The translations under genes were made by a program, and so were the position numbers. From the NCBI GenBank assembly GCA_946800325.1, contig OX326959.1, forward strand, positions 24,745,447-24,809,446: 64,000 bases of DNA, in the 5' to 3' direction. This stretch comes from Luzula sylvatica. Its lineage: Eukaryota; Streptophyta; Magnoliopsida; Poales; Juncaceae. Shown in pieces: positions 43,208-54,540 of this stretch (position 1 is the stretch's first letter; the number at the start of each line of letters is the position of its first letter). The notes under the pieces were generated by a model. The model was not told where the DNA came from and did not search any database. It saw nothing but the letters and a program-made list of their open reading frames with translations.

Positions 43208-44220
43208 GGTATTTTTTTTTTTGAATGAGGTCGGCGAATTGCCGAGCTCTTGTATAGAATAAAAAAATAAAAGTTTTACATCACCATAACACGATTACAT
43301 TGCACTCAATGAAATGAAATTGACCTAACTACGGTAAAGTAATACCTGACTAAAAACCGGCCACCAAGAAGACGTCTTTAGATAGAAAAACACCAGATAA
43401 GAAGGACCCTTCCTCCCTCGTTAAGAAACTTTTCCCCGTCAATCGACATAGCAGAAGAGGATCATCAAGCCAAAGAGAAGACGAAGACTGCTCGACTAAG
43501 ATCAGAAGACCACACGTTCAGCCAAGAAGAAGAAAACAACCAAAAGACGACGGACGCTCAACGAAGGAGACACGACGATGACATTGGTTAAGAGCATCAT
43601 ACATCAGCCTTAGCAAAAAAAAGGCAAACTCCATGAGAAGAGGTCGGCATCCATGAGAAGACGACTGTTACGAGACGTATTGAGAGAAGGAGCGCCGCAG
43701 CCGCCGCCAATCCCCGAGAAGCTGCCAAGAGAAGACGCCAAGAGAAGCTCTCAATTAGTGTCGCCAATCATTCATATCAGAGATTTGAGGGAGGAGAGAT
43801 GAGTTCCGTTGTGTGTTTCCGTCGTGTTGTAGTGGAAGGCCGAGAGGAGAGGAAGGTCGAGATGTCAAAGAGGTGGGCACTGCTAGGGTTTGCCCACCGC
43901 CAAATCGGAGTCGTCTTTTCCGTCATTTTGGTATGAGTATGTGAGAGAAGAGAGGGAGGGAGAGAGAGGCCGTGATGGACGGACGGTGAGACCAAAACCC
44001 ATGAATGGTAGACCAGATTGTAGAGGTGAAGAGGTGGAGATGGTGGTGTGTGTGTGGGGGTGGGGAGGGGGGATTGCATATAGTGGAGGTTAGAGGGGGC
44101 GTGGGTTGCAGATGGCGAGGGAGGGGAGAGACAACATGGGTGAAGGGGAGGAGGTAGGGGGTGGAGGCGGCGCTAGGGTTTTGCCTCCACCCCCAGATTC
44201 AAAGGTTTGGAATTCGTCCT
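43208..44220 (-). mobile_element. Possible retroposed sequence with poly(A), minus strand
   Basis: On the minus strand a G/C-richer stretch ends with TACAAGAGCTCGGCAATTCGCCGACCTCATTC and then a 12-base A run (43223-43212), the layout of a LINE or other retroposon 3' end. The opposite end contains GCGGCGCC/CCTCCACCCCC and (GT)/(GA)-rich DNA. No RT or endonuclease motif was found and no target duplication was confirmed. Open frames inside are low-complexity Pro/Ser/His-rich and are not called as genes. Confidence 0.35.
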
Positions 44221-44598
44221 TTTTTCCTTGTCGTACAGAGAGCTTCCTTCCCCTTTTTCTTTATGGTTATTGATACATAATCATTGATCAGTTCGGCAGA
44301 CACAATCGATGATACAACTATTACGATAATATTTACGTTCCAATACGGGATTTTATTTACAGTTTATAAGTATTGAAAAATTATCGTATTGACAACAAGA
44401 AAACAGGTTTTCTGTTAGGAAAGTTCTATCATACACACTTTTTGCGATTCAACAACGGGAGTTCTATCCTTCACTTTTATAATTAGTACCAAAAAATATC
44501 ATTTTCTATAAAGCATTATTTTTTACGTTTTGTATTGTCCGTGGCGAATCTTCGCCGCTCAAAAATAATCGACAAATACACTGTCATGCCACAATTTT

Positions 44599-44600
<2 letters not shown>
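44221..44600. other. Spacer
   Basis: No gene or repeat recognised. Confidence 0.4.

Positions 44601-44634
<34 letters not shown>
44601..44634. repeat. Homopolymer of 34 G
   Basis: Thirty-four consecutive G follow ACAATTTTGA. Such a tract is rare in AT-rich plant DNA and is also a region where sequencing length is unreliable. Confidence 0.8.
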
Positions 44635-44637
<3 letters not shown>

Positions 44638-44651
44638 AGAAGCCCACTAAC

Positions 44652-45060
44652 TAGGGATGTCAACGAGGCGGGGCGGACGGGTATGGATAAGTCTCCCCCA
44701 CATCTGTATCCAAATTTCCGAATTTATCCGGACCCGAAATCCTCACTGGTGAAAAATATCTCTCGCATTCAAATTCGTGGGTAAATTTGTACTCGCGAGG
44801 ATTATCCGTTATCCGAAAATACTAATCAAAACAGTAAACTTGCTATCGACAAAAAAATATTTTATAAATACATGAAATTACCAACAATTTTACAAACTTA
44901 AAAAAAAAAAAATTTCAAATACATTAAAAATCCAAATATTACAAATAATTAAGTTATACAATATTCAAAATTTTCAAATTATCGGATATTTTTCGGATAT
45001 TCTTCGAATATTTTTCAGATATTCTTCGAATATTTTTCAGATACGAATTTGGATAGAGCG
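44652..45060. mobile_element. Decayed hAT-like element (TAGGGATGTCAACG start)
   Basis: The start TAGGGATGTCAACGAGGCGG resembles the TIR of 21639-22343 (TAGGGATGTCAATGG), followed by GGGTATGGATA/ATCCGAATTTATCC words like that family. The right end (five AGATATTCTTCGAATATTTTTC-like units, 44985-45040) has no clean matching TIR and no 8-bp duplication was found. Confidence 0.45.
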
Positions 45061-45197
45061 TTAGGTATGTCTTTTTGTTATGTTATTTATTCACTTAATC
45101 ATGGCACACTCGAATTACAATTTATAATCAAATAATACCATTTCTACCAATTTAGAAATAATGAACTATTTAAAACGAAGTACTCGTATTCATCTAC

Positions 45198-45205
45198 TAT
45201 ATAAA
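45198..45205 (+). promoter_or_regulatory. TATA box of the FPF1-like gene
   Basis: TATATAAA in the context CATCTACTATATAAAGCTTCC, about 180 bp upstream of the coding-like start and directly before the CT/CA-rich leader. Confidence 0.6.
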
Positions 45206-45238
45206 GCTTCCTATCATCAAATTGGATATCATCAACAA

Positions 45239-45375
<137 letters not shown>

Positions 45376-45380
45376 CAACA

Positions 45381-46052
45381 ATATCCGGCGTTTGGGTGTT
45401 CAAGAATGGAGTTAACCGCTTGGACGATCATAATAAAAATCAAAAGCGAAAGTTTTTAATACATATCGCTACAAATGAAACATTCACCTCATATGACTCT
45501 CTAGAGAGCAAGTTAAACGTGCTCGGCTGGGAACGGTACCTAAGCGGCATTGATGACAACATAGAGTTCCACAAGCCGGGTTCTATTTGTTAGGATCGTC
45601 GCCGCAAACACACACACAAGAACAACACACGGACATAAGTATTTTTACGTGAAAACCCCGCAGGGAAAAAATCACGGCTGCCGGCACTCAAACTATTTCA
45701 CTATACTGGAGAAAGAGAGAATACAATTATTGGTATTTGTTGGAATGAATAAAACTCTAGCCTAACCCTCTATTTATATCTAAACTCCTACCCAATACAA
45801 GAAAACAATACAAAGAAATAATCATTGCCTTAATTACCATTCAATCTTGGCAATAACAATATATGAAAAACTTTCCTATCTTCTCAAAATTTCATTTTTC
45901 CAATTTCCTAATCATCGGATTTCCAAAAATCTCAATACCATAACACTATTGGCCTCATGTCCCTTCCTCGTCAATTTGCGCAGTTCAATTCGGTTCATAT
46001 GTACGACATTATTGTGAAGAACCGCGAGCAATTTAAGGTTGTTGATGCATAA
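45381..46052 (+). pseudogene. FPF1-like: FPF1-like gene, split by an LTR insertion
   Basis: 45381-45587 encodes the N-terminal two thirds of FLOWERING PROMOTING FACTOR 1 (SGVWVFKNGV, YDSLESKLNVLGWERYL, IEFHKPGSI), and 45951-46052 the remainder in the same frame (LPRQFAQFNSVHMYDIIVKN), ending TAA. A 358-bp TG...CA element with CTATT duplicated separates them. Without it the frame would give about 102 codons, the family length. The codon where the family has its start Met is ATA, and no in-frame ATG exists upstream before a stop. FPF1 is a small protein that promotes flowering and growth, linked to gibberellin response. Translation here would end three bases into the insertion (TAG), losing the C-terminus. 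Confidence 0.9.
45588..45945. mobile_element. 358-bp solo LTR or TRIM-like element, 5-bp TSD
   Basis: Begins TGTTAGGATCG and ends CATAACA, so the last five bases at each end are inverted (TGTTA/TAACA). Flanked by CTATT at 45583-45587 and 45946-45950. No coding capacity. The exact duplication and clean interruption of the FPF1 frame define its borders. Its parent was not identified in the window. Confidence 0.9.
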
Positions 46053-46389
46053 AGATATGGCATAATTAGAGAATTATCATTATCAAGAGTGTTTTATTTT
46101 TATCGTATCTAAATAGCATTCCATTGCTATTAAAATAATGTGCATTATATCGTATTGGAGAAAAATAAAATGGCGATAAGTAATTCATGGAGTGTATTTT
46201 CTGAATGTTTAATTGTGGTAAAAAATAATTTATTGTTATTTTACGATGTTGATACTCTGTGCATATAGTATAAGCAGAAGACTATTATAAACCTATATCT
46301 TTGTGCAATTTCTTTGTATTACATCAGCATAATCATTTCAATTGGAAAAATATGATGTGTGCAAAAATATACATCATTGATTATTGGTT
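46053..46389. other. 3' flank of the FPF1-like gene
   Basis: AT-rich; presumably the old 3' UTR, then repeat-derived DNA. No gene. Confidence 0.4.
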
Positions 46390-47210
46390 CATTCTTTTTA
46401 CGATCATAGTTTTCTAATAGACATTTATATATATGTCTATTAATTTGCAACAGAATTTTGAGTATTTTAAAAAAAATTAATTTGCAACTGAATTTTGAGT
46501 ATCTTTAAAAAAATCATATCATCTTATATTAATAATGTGAACTAATGCATTCGTTAGATTCGAGATAGACCAAGTTAGTTCAATTATTTATCATTTTATC
46601 TTAAGTTATGTGATCGAAGATGAATACAAACGAAAAATGAAAAAGTTATATATGAAATATTAATATATTAACATAAAACATTACAAAACTTACATCACAT
46701 GTTACTGTTAGTAGTGTTTAAATTTATTTTCAAAATCCGTCAAATATATTTGCTCGATTTTGTCATTATTTTGATAATAACAATATAGTTCCGGCTTAAT
46801 ATTTTCTCTAAATGGAATTTGTGCAGATATTATGCAGAAAATGCATACTTACATAATTAAATTTTAAATATTTTTTTATTTTTTTTAAATTATAATTTAA
46901 GAATTATGCACATTACCAAGTACGTTATATTCGTGATTTTGAACAATCAATTTAAATATTAAATTAAAAAAATAATACAAAAGAAAAGGAATAGTTTACC
47001 TATCAAAACATAAATTACTTTGTAAATCTATAAAATAAATCGAATATATCCTTATTTTGAAGTTATGAACTACAAAATATCATGTGATGTTAATTACGTT
47101 TTTGCTGAATTAAATTTCAACGTTCTTTTTTAATAATTTTCACCATTAAATATGATATTATGTATAGTTTTCATTGAATTTGGATCGATAATTCTTTTTA
47201 TTAACATTGT
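46390..47210 (+). mobile_element. Partial copy of the 39932-41139 Helitron family
   Basis: Aligns with roughly 40040-40810 of the reference copy (ATCATATCATCTTATATTAATAATGTGAACTA, then TTCAATTATTTATCATTTTATCTTAAGTTATGTGATC, then TATGATATTATGTATAGTTTTCATTG). The hairpin-CTAG end is missing; a (GT)n-G(8) tract follows at 47255-47287. Diverged, so older than the other copies. Confidence 0.6.
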
Positions 47211-47840
47211 GATTAGTGGTGTGTGGTTATTACCTAAGTCGTGTGCATAGGCAAATGTGTGTGTGTGTGGGTGGGTTGGGGGGGGTCCCGACTGAAACGG
47301 GCATATACATTTTGTATATGGGATAAGATCAATGGCTAACACTATCAAATTTCAACCATATAGATATGATTTTTATCATTTGGAAATGTTATAGATTCAA
47401 TTTGATAGAAAATAAAAATTTCTATCATACTCATCATAATACTTAAAAAATTTAACGGTCGAAAATATTTACAACATGACTCATTATAAAATAAATTTTG
47501 AAATTTAGTTTTTTGCGAAGGATTTAATTTAAATTATATAGATAGGATTAGGATGAATTTTTATTATGTTTCGAGTTTTCCTCCATGAAAATCTAAAAGT
47601 TTACCGAAATAGACGATTGTGAAAATATGTTATCGATTCTTTTTATAGCATAAAGGATATTGCAATTTTGGAGAGGTACACCGATGTGTTAAATTAATTG
47701 TCAATGTAGATAAGAATGATTATGAAATAATAATTAATATAAATTATAATGTATCTTATTATTGCATCTTATGAAAAAGACAAAATTGTTGTTTGTGTTT
47801 GCATCTGTTAAGTTCGAATGGAGATTCTGCAGGAGTTAAA
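47211..47840. other. AT-rich spacer with a (GT)n-G tract
   Basis: No gene. GTGTGTGTGTGGGTGGGTTGGGGGGGG at 47255-47287 is the only low-complexity feature. Confidence 0.4.
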
Positions 47841-47985
47841 TTTTTTGTTTAAAATAAATGGAAAAAGCTCGTTTGTCCATCATTCATTGATGTTAATGAG
47901 ATGAACCCACAATCCCTCACAATATATGATTTTTTGTGTCAAACGTACAACCAACTGGAATATGAGTCTGTTAACTAACTGTCAG
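47841..47985 (-). mobile_element. tRNA-derived SINE, copy 1
   Basis: On the minus strand: ATTCCAGTTGGTTGTACG (box A-like), CACAAAAAATCATATATTGTG, GGGTTCATCTC (box B-like), ATCAATGAATGATGGAC, and TTTTTCCATTTATTTTAAACAAAAAA at the 3' end. The same order and spacing occur in 52358-52492. Older than that copy: no flanking duplication could be recognised and it has more changes. Confidence 0.55.
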
Positions 47986-49644
47986 ACTTAACTTAAATTT
48001 GTAATTTGTTCGATAAAGAAATGAGAAGTAGGAAGAAGGGTACATCAGTGAAGTTCGAAGCTTAAACTGCTAGAAGCGAAAGTGTTTCTACCATTAGACT
48101 TGTGTTATCCCAACTCCTGTAATTAACTACAAAAATTTTGGAACCAATTTCGCGTGATAAATCAAGACGAAATTACCAAAATAAGAAATCTTCCAATTAA
48201 GATTGCCTTACTGACAAATAAAATATCAGAGAGAGTCTTCTCTGGTGAAATTGAAGGCGAATCGACGGTTTCAGCAAGAAACTGAGAAAATGACACCCTT
48301 CCGCGAGAAACGATGTGCTCCTCGTCTCCGGGCTAATGTGAATATAATAATTTAAAACTATTAAAAGTTATGGATGCAAAAACAAATACAAATACAAATT
48401 GATTTTAATTGTACAAGCAATAACTCTAAAAATAGATTGTCAAAAGCATCTAAAATTATGGCATAATAGACATATTAATTTGGACGTATCATGCATATGA
48501 GAAGAATGAATAAGGCTCATAGGTTCTGCTAATAATATCTTTTTTTTTTTTAAAAGAGCCTAGAGCACGAAACGTGCTCCTGCGATTCTAATTTTTATTT
48601 GAAACGAAAATAGTAATACAAGGAATAAGGATGAACATATCGTACCCTATGCTAGTACCTCTAATTTCTAACATTCCTAACTCCCTTTCCAATTATACTT
48701 AATTAAAAGAAACAACTAGTCACTATTGCCCAAGAAGCAGCTATATTTTTGCTAATTTCCACGCGTGGAGCGTGTTGATGCATTCTTCCTTGCTAATAAT
48801 ATCGGCCTTACTTTGTCAATATCAATCTCAATATTTAACAAAACCACTTTTTTTTTTATCACATTTAATATTGAAAATAATATTAAAATTTAATTTAACA
48901 AAATTATAATTGAAAATTATTTAATATCATGTGATATTTTTGAATATATAACTTAAAAATCATAATAGCATTTGAAATATATTTATAAGTTCAATAAGGT
49001 AATATTTTAATAGATAAAATATTCATTTTCATTTGTAGTAATATATGATTCTCACTACTACACTTTTTACAAAAATAATTATTATTTAAATTCAATTATT
49101 TTAAAACTAAACATTAAATATGCATTCTTTTGCATTTTATTTTCTTACATAATATCTTCATAAATTCAATAAAAATTATATTATGCATGAACCATATTAA
49201 TATGAATGTCAAAATAAACAAAAAAATTCAAGTGAATATATTTGATGGGCTTTTTAAATTAAAGTTGTTAAAATACTATGAATATAACTTATACCAAAAA
49301 TATTGTAATATTTCATATTAAAAAATACATCTTTTTTTATTAACGGGATGAGAGAGAAAAATTACAAATATAAATATTAAATACTAACAAAAAAATATTA
49401 AATAAGAAAAATGTATAACTCGAGTGTGTGAAAAGGAAATAACAAAAAAAATCATATTGGTTGCCATGTGGACATGACATTTAATATGAAGTGTCTAATT
49501 TTAATTGTGGGGTCTGGATTTAAAAATATCAAACATGACCTGGCTTAAGGAAATGACTTCAAAATTATTGTAAAATAATGACACACAAATGAATACACAA
49601 ACTGATCTTCAAAAAAATCAAGTAAATATTAATGACTGAGATAA
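47986..49644. other. Repeat-derived, gene-poor DNA
   Basis: No gene. 48040-48115 on the minus strand shows AGTCTAATGGTAGAAAC and CTTCGAACTTC at tRNA-like spacing and may be part of another SINE-like unit. 48240-48340 is slightly richer in G+C without recognisable coding. Confidence 0.35.
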
Positions 49645-50010
49645 AACCATATCATTTACATTCAACAATTCAATTAACGCTTACAAATGATCACAAAGAA
49701 TATGTGTCTAAAAATATCAAATATAAAATCGATGTATATGATGAAGTCACATCACAAATTTTAATGGCCAATAATCATGAATAACCATGATGATGTGGAT
49801 TCATGATATATCTCAAAGATATGTGCAAACCATATCATTTACATTCAACAGTTCAAATTAAAGCTTACAAATGATCACAAATAATATATGTCTAAAAATA
49901 TCAAATATAAAATCGATGTATATGATGAAGTCACATCGAAAAATGAATGGTCAATAATCATGAATAACCATGATGATATGGATTCATGGTATATCTCAAA
50001 GATATGTGCA
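49645..50010. repeat. 183-bp tandem duplication
   Basis: Two head-to-tail units (49645-49827 and 49828-50010) beginning AACCATATCATTTACATTCAACA and ending TCTCAAAGATATGTGCAAA, with a few substitutions. Each unit holds an AATCATGAATAACCATGATGAT semi-palindrome. Confidence 0.85.
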
Positions 50011-50014
50011 AAAT

Positions 50015-52243
50015 AAGGGAGTGGGCAAATTATTAATTAATCGTTTATTTTTTATAAGAATTTTTTTATAGACTTTTATTTGTTCGTTACGTTAGAATTT
50101 AATTTGAGTAATTTTAAAAAGTCACATCATTTTAGATTCATGATGAGCACTAATACAATTCGTTACGTTCACGTTAGATCATGTCTATTCGATTGTTTAT
50201 CATTTATATCAAGTTACATGATCAAATGTGAATACAATTTGAAGATGAAAAGTTTATATACGAAGCACTAATTAATTAATATATAATATTCTAAAGTTTA
50301 CATCATATAATAATTAATAGTATTTCTCAAGGTTGCAAATAGCGTTTAGCGCGGCACGGCGTCGTGATTTTTTTTGTAGCGTACAGCGCATAGCGTGCGA
50401 TATATCGAAGCTACACTTTTATAGCGAGTACTATATTAAATAGTACTACTAATTCAAAGTGATAAAAAATGAAACAAAAATAAGAAATTAAGTTAAAAGA
50501 GAAGATGAAAAAAAATGAAAGTTTGATTTTTTAGGAGATGAGAGAATGTTAGTATGGTATCTTAACAAATCGAAAAAGAAAAAGAAAAAGAGGAAAATTG
50601 CCTCACAAAACATGAACAAAAAGAAAGAAATAAACCCTACCGAATAAATGAAAAAAAAATTGTGTTTATTTGTGGAGTTATGTTCTTATATTATGATGTA
50701 TAACTTTAATGGACCTTTATAACTTTTTATACGTACGCATGCAAAAAGTCCTAAAAAATATTTTAAAAGCCCAAATAAAGGAATATTGCGAAAATAAGAT
50801 ATTGCGCAGCGCTACATGCAACGTACGCTTCACGCTATTTCGTACGCAACATCAATATATCGTCAAAAAACGCAATAACGCAAAAAAATCGCAGCGCGCA
50901 ACATTTGCCTTCCAATACACGCAATATCTCCGCAACACAACGCAATTCGCAACACTGGTATTTCTAGAACTTTAATTTTTAAAAATCCATAAAAAATATA
51001 TTCGTTTGCATTTATCTTTATTTTGACATTCATATTATCATAGTGTCTACTAAACATTTTTTCTAATTTTAAGAATGCATATTTTACATAATTGAATTTG
51101 AAATATTTTTATTATTATTTTTACTACAATTATAAGAAACTTATACAATACTAAATATATTATATTTGTCATTTTGTTCAAGCAATATTAAAATTAAATG
51201 CTTCGAAAATTAATATAATTGAAAAATAATAATTTACCTATCACAAAATAAATAACTTTTGAAAAATACCATATAATGTTAAATAAATTTTCATTATGTT
51301 TTTGTTTAATTAAATTTCAATATTGCTTTTAAATTATTTTCACTATTAAATGCGATTTTATGTGTAATTTTCATTGCATCGGTCATAAGGTTCGTCGTTT
51401 CTATATTTGATATTTCATGAACTATCGTGAAATAATATGATATTTGGTGTTATATTTTTTTCACAAAACTCGCTATACCTCGTATATTATTATATAATTA
51501 TACACATATTACTATAACTAGGAAGAAAACTCGCGCTTCGCTGCGGATATTTGCAATATATTTTAATACATATTTTTTTTTGGTGTTATTCTTGTTTATT
51601 GTTTGTTTTGTCGATAATAAAAAATAAAACACACTAAAAAAAGGACATTGCTACATGTAGATAAAAAAAAACATATTACATAAAAAAATATGAAGTAATT
51701 AATGCGGTTGAAAAGAAAACATGACAAATAATTTTTTTTGTCTATAATAAAAATAAAACATAGCCAAAATGACATTAGTATATGTAAATAACATTAGTAC
51801 ATGAAAACATGTAGATAAAAAAAAACAAAAAAAAACATGTTATGTATAAAAAGAAAGAAAGAGATGAAATAATATAATGAGATTGGAAAAAAAAATTATG
51901 AAATTTTGGAAGAATGTAAAATAAATATGGGCCCTATATTTAAAGGAAAGAAAGAAAAAAATATGTCACTTTTTGAGTGAAGTGATGTGTCTCATTGTGA
52001 AGCATATGAAGCGATTCTTCCTTTGAAGAGAGATAAATTTGACACAAAAAATGAGTCATTTGTTATTATAATGTAAATAGTTACAAAATATAAACATGAT
52101 TAGACATAAATAAGTTTTAACAATACGAGAAGATTAAGATATCATGAAATAATTTAATTTTTAAATAAATATTATATTATCATCACATTATTAGAATTTA
52201 TATTACAATAAAAATCAGAACAGTGCGACGAGTATCATCCTAG
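50015..52243 (+). mobile_element. Helitron of the 39932 family, interrupted by a second Helitron
   Basis: 50040-51515 aligns with the reference copy (AAAAAGTCACATCATTTTAGATTCATGATGAGCACT, then TATCACAAAATAAATAACTTTTG, then TTTTCATTGCATCGG). After 52033 the alignment resumes (TTATTATAATGTAAATAGTTACAAAATATAAACAT) and ends AACAGTGCGACGAGTATCATC-CTAG (52240-52243) before T. Between lies an inverse-oriented Helitron. The 5' border is unclear and may overlap the 183-bp repeat. 50335-50960 holds GCGCAGCG/CGTACG-rich words not in the reference, another insertion or local repeat. Confidence 0.6.
51518..52033 (-). mobile_element. Nested Helitron, minus orientation, about 516 bp
   Basis: On the minus strand it begins TCTCTCTTCAAAGGAAG at 52033 (T follows on the plus side) and ends with the GC stem CGCAGCGAAGCGCG, AGTTTTCTTC and CTAG (51521-51518) before T, flanked by A and T as Helitrons require. 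It separates two halves of an older Helitron. The 5' end is inferred from where the outer element's alignment resumes. Confidence 0.6.
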
Positions 52244-52343
52244 TTAAAATCAATTTCGTACGCTTCGTCTATTCTTTGGCGAGTATCGTCCTAGTTGAGA
52301 TCAATTTTGTATGTCTTGTGTATTTTTCTTTACCAAGTGGTTT
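52244..52343. other. Duplicated Helitron-end sequence
   Basis: After the CTAG at 52243, a 51-bp partial duplication follows (GGCGAGTATCGTC-CTAG at 52291-52294), so the outer Helitron may have two alternative 3' ends or inserted next to a related end. Confidence 0.45.
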
Positions 52344-52357
52344 AATTGCTGTTAAGA

Positions 52358-52492
52358 GTGCTAATGTGTTGATAATCCAGTTGGTTGAGTATGAGCACAA
52401 AAATCATATGTTGTGAAAAATTATGAATTTTAAATTTGTTGTCATCAATGAATGAAAAATCATCGAGTCTTCTCCATTTATTCTGACAAAAA
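52358..52492 (+). mobile_element. tRNA-derived SINE, copy 2, 14-bp TSD
   Basis: Flanked by AATTGCTGTTAAGA at 52344-52357 and 52493-52506, exact. The body reads GTGCTAATG..ATAATCCAGTTGGTTGAGT (box A-like), CACAAAAATCATATGTTGTG, a weak box B region, ATCAATGAATGA, and TCTCCATTTATTCTGACAAAAAA at the 3' end. Length 135 bp, an A-rich tail and a long perfect duplication match SINEs moved by LINE machinery. Paired with the inverse copy at 47841-47985. Confidence 0.78.
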
Positions 52493-52506
52493 AATTGCTG
52501 TTAAGA

Positions 52507-53310
52507 TTTCCTACAAAATTATATAGTCTGTGGGTATATAAATCTGACTCTTCCTTACCAACCATTAATTGTATATTCCTACATTCTTTGTTTTTTTTTC
52601 TTTAGTTTCAAAATTAGGTGAGGGTAAAACCGTAATTCACCTACAAAAGTGGGATACCCTATCTATTTTTCTTTATAGAGGTAGACAAATGCAATCGCTA
52701 ATTTCTTATGATTATATCATGTCACTATTTAGTTATTATAGATTATAGATAATAATGTTATTTTCAGACTGAACTGGAGAGGATCTGAGTTTAAGATGCA
52801 CCCCAACTTGTGACTGGGAGTATGCAAACGTGTATAGTTGCACGACTGGAAACTTATTGTTTAATGAATGATATTTGTTTGTATTCTCATTATAAAAGAA
52901 GATGCGAAATAAATTATTGATGGTAGTGAATACAGACAAAATTGGCTCATGTATATTGTATACAAGTCTGAGTGTTCGAGTAGAGATACAAGTGGCGTGA
53001 CTGGACCATACATCTACCGTTCTGATTCTCCATGGCTCACACTGATGTGTAATGTTAGCTAGCTCAAACAATCAGGTCATGAATTATCTTAATTTTATGT
53101 TATTTTAAGTTTTGTTAATAATTTACAAAATGAGGAAAAGATAAAAATACATAAAAAATATCATCATAATCATGTCACGGTGCCCGGCGCTATATCTTCA
53201 ATACATTATATATTTGTGCTTGAATAAATTTATAATGTAAATTATTCTCATTAAAATGTACATGCATCTGATTATTTTTTTTTTTATCTAATGAATATGT
53301 TATTAATGGA
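52507..53310. other. Spacer
   Basis: No gene recognised. 52736-53071 has a minus-strand open frame of 111 codons with no family features. Confidence 0.4.
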
Positions 53311-54235
53311 TGTAGATGACAATCAGTCGCGAGTCGTTTGGTTTTGGATCATTCGATTTCGAGTCGTTCGGTTTACGGTCCATTTGGGTTGGGGTCGTTT
53401 CGATTTTCAGGTCATTTCGGTTTACGAGTCATTCTGGTTTCGAAAATCTTAATTCGGAAAATCCGGGTTTCTAGAAAGTTAGTCGTCCACTCAGTTTACG
53501 GTCCATTTGGGTTGGGGTCGTTTCGATTTTCAGGTCATTTCGGTTTACGAGTCATTCTGGTTTCGAAAATCTTAATTCGGAAAATCCGGGTTTCTAGAAA
53601 GTTAGTCGTCCACTCATTCGGTTTCGGATCTATTACTTGGTTTTTCAGTTACTCACGTTTCGGATCATTTAGTGTTTGGAATATCCTGGTACAAGATAAA
53701 TAGGTATATAGTTTGGTTATTTTTATATGGGTCGGCCAAGTTTTTATTTCGTATAGTTTGGTTTGTATTTCGAGTAATACATCTAGATACTTAGGGTCGA
53801 TGTAATAATAATATATAAAAATTTTAATTAAAATTATAAATATGCGTATTTTAGTAATAATATATTGATTTTCATATCAATAAAATTGTTAACAAAAAGA
53901 AATAAGAATTAGATTACTTTTTTGGATCATGTAGATTGTGAGTTTCAAGTCATTCGAGTTGTGAGTTCCGGATCATTCAGGTTCTTGATCAATTCAGGAT
54001 TTTGGGTCATTCGAGTTGTGGGCCGCTGGTTTCGGATCATTCGGTTTCGGATCGATTTTCGGTTTGGGTCGTTCTATTTCGGCTCTAATTCAGATTCGAT
54101 CATTCGGTTTCGATTTCGGTTGTTAACTTTTCAACATTTTTTTATTCGGATCGGGTTCGATTGTGGACATATTTTGCCAGATCTACGAATAGTACATGTT
54201 CTGTAGTTAGGAATGCTCCGGGTTTCATAATCTGA
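53311..54235. repeat. GGTTTCGGNTCATTCGG-word repeat region
   Basis: Dozens of short words like TCGGTTTCGGATCATT, GAGTCATTC and GGTTTGGGTCG fill two blocks (53325-53700 and 53920-54230) separated by AT-rich DNA. It resembles the interior of the hAT-like elements at 15128 and 21639, but no terminal repeats or duplication were found. The open frames are by-products. Confidence 0.55.
53371..53616. repeat. Exact 123-bp tandem duplication
   Basis: GTTTACGGTCCATTTGGGTTG...TTAGTCGTCCACTCA occurs at 53371-53493 and again at 53494-53616 with no difference seen, so the duplication is very recent or an assembly artefact. Confidence 0.9.
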
Positions 54236-54540
54236 TGAATATAAATAAAGAATGATGTTAAATCGTCTGACTCATGTTCGTTTCATTTTGGATAAAATTG
54301 TTGGTTCAAATTTTCTAAGGTTTGATTATCTCAAAATAATGTCGATACTACTAATCAATTTGTGTAAGTGACATTTGTAGAGATAAAAGACGTAGTCCGC
54401 AAAAGGATCAAAAGAATAAGCAAGACGCACAAGAACAATCAAGAGTGATAAAGAATCAAGACATCGAAGATCAAGTCGGAGATTCCACAAATTGGGATAT
54501 CAAATCATCACCTCAAATAACCAATAGGTATTCCTAAACT

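Noticed and set aside
43777..44079. Pro/His-rich 100-codon protein
   Set aside because: Low-complexity composition, no start context or homology; overlapping frames on both strands are equally open.
48040..48115. tRNA gene on the minus strand
   Set aside because: Box A-like and box B-like words are present but no acceptor stem or cloverleaf can be drawn; at best SINE-derived.
49645..50010. Centromeric satellite
   Set aside because: Unit length (183 bp) is satellite-like but only two units exist.
53338..54206. Repeated-peptide protein (GPFGLGSFRFSGHFGL units)
   Set aside because: It arises from a 123-bp DNA duplication divisible by three and GGTTTCGG words; no gene signals or known family.
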